Source: Burkholderiales bacterium (lineage in GTDB: Bacteria > Pseudomonadota > Gammaproteobacteria > Burkholderiales > Burkholderiaceae_D). Taken from it: a stretch of 10,553 bases of DNA. Where the stretch lies: positions 1 through 10,553 of the forward strand of contig JACPVY010000533.1 in NCBI GenBank assembly GCA_016197345.1. The letters run 5' to 3'. Both the position numbers and the translations under genes were made by a program. Under the pieces are notes generated by a model. It was given only the letters and a program-made list of their open reading frames with translations. It did no database searches and was not told the origin of the DNA. Below, one piece after another: positions 1 to 5,237 of this stretch; within the stretch, counting starts at the first letter, position 1, and each line of letters opens with the position of its first letter.

Positions 1-222
1 ATAAACTCAAACTTAAAGAAATTAAAACAATTAATCATTTATTAAAATATAAAAAGCAAATATAATAAACAGATCTAGTTGAGTTCAAATCTGAAAACCG
101 TTTTTAAATTTCACGACGCCCGCAGCGCTAGGCGTGCGAAACGGCAAACCGAGCCGCCAAAGAAAGGGACAAGATCTTGAGCGCCGCCCCTATCGCTGAC
201 CTGACCTGATGAAGAGGGACAC
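1..222. other. AT-rich leader region upstream of the RiPP-like operon
   Basis: No coding region is supported here. Bases 1-110 are strongly AT-rich (about 18% G+C by hand count), and the composition jumps to clearly GC-rich from about 111 onward. The AT-rich part is the likely promoter region of the plus-strand operon, and the GC-rich part would be a 5' leader of about 100 nt. I see no recognisable metal-regulator box or riboswitch. A purine-rich ribosome binding site (AGAGGG, 213-218) lies four bases before the ATG at 223 and supports that start. Confidence 0.6.
61..66 (+). promoter_or_regulatory. Possible -10 element (TATAAT) for the plus-strand operon
   Basis: A perfect TATAAT hexamer lies in the AT-rich leader. 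The best -35 at 17-bp spacing (38-43, TTTATT) matches TTGACA at only three of six positions. In such AT-rich DNA a TATAAT can occur by chance. A second weak pair, TTGAGT (79-84) with TTTAAA (103-108), is an alternative. Neither is convincing, but any operon promoter should lie in this stretch. Confidence 0.25.
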
Positions 223-1158
223 ATGTCTATCCCTTTAGCTGAGCTGATACAGCTACAACTCTATCTGCTCACCATGCTGGCGCTTTGCTATTTCGCCCGC
301 AAAATTCTCGCGCGTTTTAAGCAACCTGCCCTGCCTCTAGGCATCGCTAAATCACCTTATCTTGTTGCCTATTTGCGTGGCGGCAAAAATGAAGCACTCC
401 GTATTGCGATTATTTCGCTGATTGAACGCGGTTTATTGAAGCAAACCAATGGCATGCTGGTCGCTGACTACCCACACCCCACAGAGCGCCCGCAATTCGA
501 GCTAGAACGTGAAATATTGCAGTTCTTTGCCTTCGAGAAAAAAGCCCACGCCGTTTTCGAAGCGAAACGTCTCTTTCCTTCAATGGTTGGCTATCGACAA
601 TATATGCGCGACGAAGGCTTGCATCTTGAGTGGCCGGCACGATTGCTGCGTGCGCTGATCTGTTTGCCAGTTGGAATCCTTGGGATCGTGATCGGCGTAG
701 TGCTCATTAGCATGACAGACGATAACAGCGCCAAACTCTATTTTGGCGGCATTGCCTTGTTGTGCGCCGCCTTGGCCTTGGTACTGCCCTTCGCTATTTT
801 TCGACGCGGCATTTCGCCACGCGGCCAAAAGACATTGCAAGCCTTGCAAACACTACATAAAAACCAGCGCGCAAACGCCAAAAATTTGCAACATCTTGGC
901 GCGCCTAGCGAAGTGCAATTATTGACTGCCATTTTCGGACTAGGGGTTTTGCCAGCGTTCGCGTTCGCCTACGTTGGTGAAGTATTTCCTCGCCACGCGA
1001 GAAATACAGACAGCGGCGCCAGTTCTTCTGGCTGTAGCAGTTGTTCCAGCACCGCCTGTAGCAGCAGTGATAGTAGCGGGGACAGTGGCAGTAGCGATAG
1101 TGGTAGCAGTTGCGGCAGTAGCTGTGGCAGCAGTTGCGGTGGTGGTGGCGGTGACTAG
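223..1158 (+). CDS. TIGR04222-type membrane protein with Cys/Ser/Gly-rich C-terminal tail, probable RiPP precursor
   Basis: This 311-residue protein has about four predicted membrane helices (residues ~10-26, 143-163, 172-193 and 233-252). A soluble segment at ~40-135 contains the YLRGGKNEALRIAI stretch (50-63) and an LIERGLL motif (66-72), which I associate with the TIGR04222 family. The last 48 residues are low complexity and carry six cysteines at 271, 274, 279, 297, 301 and 305, ending in GSSC repeats and GGGGGD. Positively charged residues after helix 1 and between helices 3 and 4 suggest both termini face the periplasm (inference). The gene overlaps the next one, a DUF692-family enzyme, by eight bases; that family modifies cysteines in peptides such as methanobactin and bufferins. 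I infer that the tail is the modified core. A structural membrane protein with an unmodified tail is the alternative. Start: ATG with AGAGGG upstream. Confidence 0.8.
   Translation: MSIPLAELIQLQLYLLTMLALCYFARKILARFKQPALPLGIAKSPYLVAYLRGGKNEALRIAIISLIERGLLKQTNGMLVADYPHPTERPQFELEREILQFFAFEKKAHAVFEAKRLFPSMVGYRQYMRDEGLHLEWPARLLRALICLPVGILGIVIGVVLISMTDDNSAKLYFGGIALLCAALALVLPFAIFRRGISPRGQKTLQALQTLHKNQRANAKNLQHLGAPSEVQLLTAIFGLGVLPAFAFAYVGEVFPRHARNTDSGASSSGCSSCSSTACSSSDSSGDSGSSDSGSSCGSSCGSSCGGGGGD
1012..1155 (+). repeat. Low-complexity Ser/Cys/Gly codon repeat encoding the precursor tail
   Basis: This stretch encodes residues 264-311 of the TIGR04222-type protein. It is built from AGC/AGT, GGC/GGT and TGC/TGT codons. 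The 3' part repeats a 12-base unit encoding Gly-Ser-Ser-Cys, with synonymous changes between copies. Cysteine spacing is C-x2-C-x4-C-x17-C-x3-C-x3-C. The repetitive codons keep all other frames open, producing Val/Ala-rich and Thr/Ala-rich spurious reading frames on the two strands. Synonymous differences between copies suggest the protein sequence is under selection rather than being a very recent DNA duplication (inference). Confidence 0.85.
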
Positions 1159-2026
1159 CACGCGGATTGCAGCGAACAGCGACCGCGTCGGCCTCGGTTG
1201 GCGCGACGCACTAGCAGCAGGTATTTTCAACCACCTAGACCAGATTGATCTCGTCGAAGTGATTGCCGACGATCACTTCAATGCGCCACACGATCAAATG
1301 CATGCGTTAGCCAGCCTCGCTACCACCGTGCCGCTGACGCTACACGGCGTAACGCTAGGGCTAGCCTCTAGCATCGCTGTCGCCCCGCAACGTTTAGAGC
1401 GTATGGCGCGCTTAGTCGAGCGCCTGCAACCTGTCTCTTGGTCTGAGCACTTAGCTTTTGTCCGTGCTGGCGGCATAGAAATCGGCCATCTCGCCGCGCC
1501 GCCGCGCACGCCTGAAAGCGTGGCCGGTACGCTCGCTAATCTCGCCCTCGCCGCCAAGGTGGTTGGCAGTTTGCCGTTACTCGAAAATATTGCAACGCTG
1601 ATCGATCCCCCTGCTAGTAGCATGGATGAAGCAGAATGGATTAGCGCCATCGTGCAGGGTAGCGGGGCGTCCATGCTATTGGATTTGCACAATCTGTATG
1701 CGAATGCCGTCAATTTTGGCCATTCGCCAGCCGCACTGCTACTGCGTTTGCCTTTGCACAAAGTGAAGGCCGTGCATTTAAGTGGTGGCCATTGGATCAA
1801 ACAGCCAGGAGGGACAGGTCGGCGATTGCTCGACGATCACATACATGATGTGCCAACAGAAGTTTTCGAATTGTTGACGCTACTAGCCCAACATGCGCCA
1901 CCGGGTTTGGATGTCATCATCGAGCGCGATGGCAAATTTCCACCATTTACCGCGCTACTGCAACAAATCCAGCAAACACGACTCGCCTTGCAAATCGGTC
2001 GCGCTCGCGCGCAAGAGGCTGCATGA
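1151..2026 (+). CDS. DUF692 / MNIO-family iron-dependent peptide-modifying enzyme
   Basis: This protein of about 291 residues matches the DUF692 (MbnB/BufB/TglH) TIM-barrel superfamily throughout. Residue numbers are from the GTG at 1151. Seen are GLGWR near residue 14, LVEVIADDHF (E36), LHGVTLG (H65), VSWSEHLAF (E99, H100), PLLENI (E145, N146), LLLDLHNLYANAVNFG (D178, N181), VKAVHLSGGHW (H209, H214), LLDDHIHDVP (D229, H230, H232) and VIIERDGKFP (E258, D260). These are the conserved His, Asp, Glu and Asn positions that ligate two or three irons in characterised members. Known members oxidise cysteine or Asx residues in peptides, and the likely substrate is the upstream Cys-rich tail. The frame stays open back to 974, but that part is a Val/Ala-rich shadow of the precursor repeat. 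No ATG precedes the conserved core, so one of the GTGs at 1139, 1142, 1145 or 1151 is the start. I favour 1151, eight bases inside the upstream gene. The stop overlaps the next ATG (ATGA). Confidence 0.88.
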   Translation: MTSTRIAANSDRVGLGWRDALAAGIFNHLDQIDLVEVIADDHFNAPHDQMHALASLATTVPLTLHGVTLGLASSIAVAPQRLERMARLVERLQPVSWSEHLAFVRAGGIEIGHLAAPPRTPESVAGTLANLALAAKVVGSLPLLENIATLIDPPASSMDEAEWISAIVQGSGASMLLDLHNLYANAVNFGHSPAALLLRLPLHKVKAVHLSGGHWIKQPGGTGRRLLDDHIHDVPTEVFELLTLLAQHAPPGLDVIIERDGKFPPFTALLQQIQQTRLALQIGRARAQEAA

Positions 2027-2310
2027 GTTCGCCTGCGCTAGAAACGTTTTTGGCTAGGCTTTACACCGATGCCGAATTACGCCAGCGCTTTTTGCAACAG
2101 CCGCAAATGGTGGCATTGCAAGCTGGTTTGAGTACAGCAGAGGCACAAGCTTTGGAGCAAATAGATCGCATCGGCCTGCAAATGGCGGCGCATAGTTTCG
2201 CCGCAAAGCGAGCTGGGCGAGTGGCAACCCGCAGTCGCTGGCAGCGCGTGCGCCGTCGCATCAGCCAGCGCCTAAGCGCCTTGCTGAACGCCATCGGCAT
2301 TCAGCGCTAA
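2023..2310 (+). CDS. Small basic helical partner protein of the DUF692 system
   Basis: This 95-residue protein starts at an ATG overlapping the DUF692 stop codon (ATGA), so it is probably translationally coupled. Residues ~4-62 look like a helical bundle: ETFLARLYTDAELRQRF, then QAGLSTAEAQALEQID, then SFAAKR. The pattern resembles small LigA- or Nif11-like helical domains that in other systems bind or present peptides. Residues 62-88 form an arginine-rich, probably amphipathic helix. There is no cysteine, no signal peptide and no clear membrane helix. In methanobactin and bufferin systems the DUF692 enzyme works with a partner protein (MbnC or BufC), and gene position suggests the same role here. 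The sequence is much shorter than a DUF2063 partner and I cannot assign a named family with certainty. Confidence 0.72.
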   Translation: MSSPALETFLARLYTDAELRQRFLQQPQMVALQAGLSTAEAQALEQIDRIGLQMAAHSFAAKRAGRVATRSRWQRVRRRISQRLSALLNAIGIQR

Positions 2311-2333
2311 CACCGAGCGCGCCGCATTTTCAA

Positions 2334-3272
2334 TTAGCCAAGCTGTTTCACCGTTGCTGCCAACCCTTGCTGCATCGAATATGGCGGCTGCCACGCTAGG
2401 CGCGTGCAAGTCGCATTGATATCGACTTGTAAAGAAGAACTTAGCCGCTGTAGCGCTGGCGCCCGCCCTGCTAGCATCGCCATGAGCTGCAACATGGGCA
2501 GCGGAAAATAAAATACACGTGGCCCTTTACCAAGCGCATTCGCAATCGCCCGCACCAATTCCGCGCTACTAACATCGACGCCATCTGAGACAAGAAAGGT
2601 CTGTCCCACCGCTTGCGGCGCATCACAACAACGCACAATTAAATCGACCAAATTGCCAACGTACACCATGCTGCGCGCATTGTGTATGCCTGCTAGCGGC
2701 AAAGGGACACCTTTATCGACCCAACGCAGCAGTTGCAAAAAATTCGCTTTCACGCCCGGCCCATAGACTAGCGGCGGACGAATCACGACGATCTCCATTC
2801 CCGTTTCTAAGCCGAGTGCATGCAAAGCTTGCTCAGCTTCCCATTTCGATACGCCATACGGGTCTTGCGGCTGAGGCGTGCTAAGCGCGCTATAGGGCTG
2901 GCCGGGTAATGTCTGTTCGCCATTGACCTTGATGCTACTCAAAAACACAAAGCGCTTCACCCCAGCCTGCGCAGCTTGGCGCGCTAAATTGAGCGTTGCC
3001 GCCGTATTGCTGGCGCGATAGGCCGCGAGCGGATCGCTCTCGCTATCGCTCATCACATGCACCCGCGCCGCTAGGTGTACCACCACTTGCGCGCCTTGCA
3101 ATTGCGCGCGGCAATCGCTGTCTGCTGTCAGCGCCTCTAAAAAGCGCGCCTGTGCAAACTGCCCGGCTTGCGCTTGCCGATACAGTGGAAAAAAGAGACG
3201 TTGCAAGGATTGCAAGTGAGAGCACAGCGCGCGGCCAACAAAGCCGCTCGCGCCAGTAATCAAAATCGACAT
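2334..3272 (-). CDS. Extended SDR: NAD-dependent sugar-nucleotide epimerase or 4-reductase (WbpV/WreQ-like)
   Basis: This 312-residue extended short-chain dehydrogenase has a Rossmann motif TGASGFVG (6-13), LAARVHVM (68-74), SSIKVNG (112-118), the catalytic Tyr-Lys pair YGVSK (Y139, K143) and RPPLVYGPG (165-173). The substrate half contains ARSMVYVGNLVD (199-210). The pattern fits the UDP-glucose 4-epimerase-like subgroup that includes WbpV and WreQ, of which WreQ makes UDP-QuiNAc by 4-keto reduction. The exact substrate cannot be read from the sequence. It is the last gene of the minus-strand polysaccharide block, 27 bases after the preceding glycosyltransferase stop and facing the RiPP-like operon with a 23-base convergent gap. 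An in-frame stop 12 bases upstream fixes the ATG as the first possible start, although its Shine-Dalgarno sequence is weak. Confidence 0.85.
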   Translation of the reverse strand: MSILITGASGFVGRALCSHLQSLQRLFFPLYRQAQAGQFAQARFLEALTADSDCRAQLQGAQVVVHLAARVHVMSDSESDPLAAYRASNTAATLNLARQAAQAGVKRFVFLSSIKVNGEQTLPGQPYSALSTPQPQDPYGVSKWEAEQALHALGLETGMEIVVIRPPLVYGPGVKANFLQLLRWVDKGVPLPLAGIHNARSMVYVGNLVDLIVRCCDAPQAVGQTFLVSDGVDVSSAELVRAIANALGKGPRVFYFPLPMLQLMAMLAGRAPALQRLSSSLQVDINATCTRLAWQPPYSMQQGLAATVKQLG

Positions 3273-3299
3273 AGATGGAAGCTAGATCGCAATATCGGC

Positions 3300-4082
3300 T
3301 TACATCGCGCCAAATAAACGGCGGATGCTAATGCGCAAATACGCTTGAGAAGTAAAAAATTTCGCGGCACTTTTCATATGCCACATCAGATAGCGCGCCT
3401 TGCGATGGCTATCGCGCTGCGCCTCGTGGATGACTTTGATTTTTTGATTGACCAAAATCTGGCAACCCGCCAAGCGCGCCCGGGCGCAAAATTCGACGTC
3501 TTCGTAATATAAAAAGTAATACTCGTTTAAGCCTTGCAAGGTTTCATATAGCGCGCGTGGCACCACAATAAACATGCCGGCCACCCAATCTGGCATTAGC
3601 AATTCATCTTTAATCGGCAAGGCATCTTGTGTGACAGAAAAATGAAATACTTTGCCGGCCAATTTTTTCATCAGCAAATACGGCGTAGGGAATTTACGTG
3701 CGCTATCTTCCACCGCGCCCATACCATTGACGATCAAGGGCGCGGCGATGCATTTTGGATTTTCTTGCACCATTGCCAACAAGGCATCGAATGGATTATC
3801 GATCAGGCGAATATCAGGATTCAAAATCACGAAATTTTCGCCGTGGCTCAGGCGAAATGCATGATTGTGATTAGCGGCAAAACCTTTGGGATGGGTATTT
3901 TTAACGATGCGAATCGGAAATGGCATCGACTCTAATGAAAATGTCAATTCTTCCGGCAAATTCAATGTCAAAATGACTTCGATGTCGTCGCGTTTAAAGC
4001 GAGCGATATCTTCCAGCAAGCGGCGCACAAAAAACATGTGGCCGTGGCTGACAATTGACAAAGTTAATTTTGAATTCGTCAT
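3300..4082 (-). CDS. GT2-family glycosyltransferase
   Basis: This protein of about 260 residues has a GT-A fold, family 2 signature. It shows an N-terminal beta strand TLSIVSHGH (7-15), KGFAANHNHAF (66-76), the nucleotide-sugar and metal site region VILNPDIRL (85-93, NPD in place of a plain DxD), WVAGMFIVVPR (166-176) and YFLYYEDVEFCARARLAG (189-206), whose Glu-Asp pair contains the probable catalytic base. It resembles rhamnosyltransferase-type enzymes of O-antigen clusters and would act on the cytoplasmic face of the inner membrane on an undecaprenyl-linked acceptor. The donor is not provable; dTDP-rhamnose is plausible from context. The start is uncertain: ATG at 4082, GTG at 4088 with GGGA six bases before it, or TTG at 4109 are all open. 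I chose the ATG because it directly precedes the first beta strand. A separate promoter lies about 80 bases upstream. Confidence 0.87.
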   Translation of the reverse strand: MTNSKLTLSIVSHGHMFFVRRLLEDIARFKRDDIEVILTLNLPEELTFSLESMPFPIRIVKNTHPKGFAANHNHAFRLSHGENFVILNPDIRLIDNPFDALLAMVQENPKCIAAPLIVNGMGAVEDSARKFPTPYLLMKKLAGKVFHFSVTQDALPIKDELLMPDWVAGMFIVVPRALYETLQGLNEYYFLYYEDVEFCARARLAGCQILVNQKIKVIHEAQRDSHRKARYLMWHMKSAAKFFTSQAYLRISIRRLFGAM

Positions 4083-4120
4083 TCCCACTTGGCGTCCCGG
4101 ATCAATCAAACTTTTAGAAA

Positions 4121-4154
4121 GCCTCGAAAACCGACGGCGACGGTTTTACGAGCC
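4121..4154 (-). promoter_or_regulatory. Leader hairpin in the 5' UTR of the glycosyltransferase gene
   Basis: An imperfect inverted repeat pairs 4123-4133 with 4141-4152: an 11-bp stem with a single bulged A at 4148 and a 7-base loop (4134-4140). It lies between the predicted transcription start (about 4152) and the coding start, so it would form at the very 5' end of the mRNA. A GGAGG sequence (4153-4157 on the complementary strand) sits next to it without a suitably placed start codon. Read on the plus strand, the stem is followed by a five-T run, so it could act as a terminator in that direction, although no plus-strand gene lies upstream. Roles in mRNA stability or translation control are inference. 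Confidence 0.55.
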
Positions 4155-4159
4155 TCCTT

Positions 4160-4187
4160 TTTATACATGACACTGCTATTTTGTCAG
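4160..4187 (-). promoter_or_regulatory. Sigma70-type promoter for the distal glycosyltransferase and SDR genes
   Basis: On the minus strand, CTGACA (4182-4187, five of six matches to TTGACA) is followed after a 16-bp spacer by TATAAA (4160-4165, five of six matches to TATAAT). Transcription would start near 4152 and give a leader of about 70 nt before the glycosyltransferase. This is the best promoter match I found in the window. It lies in an AT-rich gap after the preceding gene, so the last two genes of the cluster can probably be expressed separately from the rml operon. Confidence 0.6.
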
Positions 4188-4239
4188 AGTGTACCTTGTT
4201 CGCGTCAATTGCTGTCGATAATTAAAATTTTTTATTTCA

Positions 4240-4254
4240 GGGATAACCTATCCC
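4240..4254. repeat. Perfect inverted repeat, 6-bp stem and 3-base loop
   Basis: GGGATA and TATCCC flank ACC, giving a perfect short hairpin. It directly abuts the longer inverted repeat at 4255-4281. It lies about 50-60 bases after the stop of the first glycosyltransferase and upstream of the promoter at 4160-4187. It could be part of an intrinsic 3'-end structure or a dyad operator. The nearest U-run in the minus-strand transcript (AATTTT) is about 12 bases beyond it, so it is not a classical terminator. Confidence 0.5.
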
Positions 4255-4281
4255 GCAATGCAACAAATTTCATTGCATTGC
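4255..4281. repeat. Perfect inverted repeat, 9-bp stem and 9-base loop
   Basis: GCAATGCAA (4255-4263) and its exact complement TTGCATTGC (4273-4281) flank a 9-base AT-rich loop. A perfect 9-bp dyad immediately next to another perfect dyad is unlikely by chance. It starts 20 bases after the stop codon of the upstream minus-strand glycosyltransferase gene. It may stabilise or end that mRNA, or serve as a protein-binding dyad for the downstream promoter. I cannot decide between these. Confidence 0.55.
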
Positions 4282-4301
4282 AGCATATCTTCATATATCT
4301 A

Positions 4302-5237
4302 TCATTTTTGGGCTGGCCCATCACGCCCTAACAAGCCATCGCGCCAGCCCCGACACATCCAGATCAAATGCTGCCAGCGAGGGCTGCACAAAACCAAATA
4401 TGCAAAAAAACGGCGCACTGTTTTAAGGAAATCGACCACCTTCCAGCGCCATGGAATATGCTTCATGCGGCACAGCAAAAGCGCATTGCGAATAATATAA
4501 TAATGTCGCAATGGACTATGCAAAGCAATTTCGGTTTTTCCTATGCTGAGCTTGGCATCACCTAAATTATGTTGCATCAAGGCATCGGCGACCACGAAGT
4601 TGCGCAAACCCTGCTGGCGCGCGCGCAATGACCACTCGATATCGACCGCATCGATAAACAATTCCTCGCGCATCAAGCCAACTTTTTGCAAAACACTGGT
4701 GCGTATCAACTGCCCCGAGGAAATTAAATACCCGGCTTCGATCAGCATGGCAAAATCCGGCTTGTATTTGCGCCGGGTGAACCACCGTTCCGGGCCAATC
4801 ACCGCCCCCATTTGATGGCTTTTCACATCCACATAGGCCGGGCCAAGTGCAGCCAGCGGCAAGCCCATCGTCAAAATCTGCTTTTCGGCAAACAGTAATT
4901 GGCGCAGCATCGAAGGCGTTGGCAAGCTATCTTGATCAAACAAAATGACATGGCTGGCATGCTGCTGCAATGCCCAATGAATGCCGCGATTAAAACCGGC
5001 AGCTAAACCAATATTGCTTGGCAGTTGCAAATAATGCACGCCTAGCGCCATCACAGCAGAGGCGATCTCTTGCCGCGCGACACTGCCGTTATCGACCACC
5101 AACACCGTACTGGTCTGCAATTTCAGTTTTTCTAGCAGGGCCAATAAATGCGGCAGATCAGGTTGAAAACTGACGACAATTGCACACACCTTGGGTTTGC
5201 TGAGTTGCTGCGGCGTAGTTGACTTAGCGTTCTCCAT
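4302..5237 (-). CDS. GT2-family glycosyltransferase, rhamnosyltransferase type
   Basis: This 311-residue protein shows CAIVVSFQPDLPHL (18-31), VVDNGS (47-52), SNIGLAAGFNRGI (74-86), FDQDSLPTPSM (100-110, the metal and nucleotide-sugar motif), SSGQLIRTSVLQKVG (173-187), FIDAVDIEWSLRARQQG (194-210, probable catalytic Asp/Glu) and SPLRHYYIIRNALLL (241-255). The DQDS motif and the FIDxVDxEW block are characteristic of the TIGR01556 L-rhamnosyltransferase group, so transfer of L-rhamnose from dTDP-L-rhamnose to a lipid-linked glycan at the inner membrane is likely, and the rml genes upstream fit. The C-terminal ~60 residues are basic and hydrophobic, suiting membrane association. It overlaps the flippase gene by 14 bases. 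The start is supported by a strong Shine-Dalgarno sequence. Donor specificity is inference. Confidence 0.9.
   Translation of the reverse strand: MENAKSTTPQQLSKPKVCAIVVSFQPDLPHLLALLEKLKLQTSTVLVVDNGSVARQEIASAVMALGVHYLQLPSNIGLAAGFNRGIHWALQQHASHVILFDQDSLPTPSMLRQLLFAEKQILTMGLPLAALGPAYVDVKSHQMGAVIGPERWFTRRKYKPDFAMLIEAGYLISSGQLIRTSVLQKVGLMREELFIDAVDIEWSLRARQQGLRNFVVADALMQHNLGDAKLSIGKTEIALHSPLRHYYIIRNALLLCRMKHIPWRWKVVDFLKTVRRFFAYLVLCSPRWQHLIWMCRGWRDGLLGRDGPAQK

Larger units (their letters stand above)
4083..4301. other. AT-rich intergenic region splitting the polysaccharide cluster
   Basis: This gap of about 220 bases is the only sizeable break in the minus-strand block, whose other genes overlap or lie within about 30 bases. 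It contains, in minus-strand order, two adjacent perfect hairpins (4281-4240), an A/T-rich stretch, a sigma70-like promoter (4187-4160) and a leader hairpin (4154-4121). No short coding sequence in it has a convincing start and ribosome binding site. The arrangement suggests that transcription is reset between the two glycosyltransferase genes. Confidence 0.6.

Noticed and set aside
177..209. Possible ten-codon TTG-initiated leader peptide before the membrane protein gene, with a GGGA upstream
   Set aside because: Too short and generic; no regulatory codon run or attenuator structure follows it.
974..1150. Open frame upstream of the DUF692 core, rich in Val and Ala and resembling a membrane or signal segment
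   Set aside because: It is the +1 shadow of the Ser/Cys/Gly codon repeat of the precursor gene, and the DUF692 homology begins only around 1190.
940..1230. Minus-strand frame rich in Thr and Ala opposite the precursor tail
   Set aside because: It is the antisense shadow of the repetitive AGC/GGC/TGC codons; no ribosome binding site or family resemblance supports it.
2304..2330. GCGCT/AGCGC 5-bp stem followed by TTTT between the convergent genes
   Set aside because: The stem is short, the T-run is only four bases and separated from the stem by six bases, and the left arm lies in the coding end. It is not strong enough to call a terminator.
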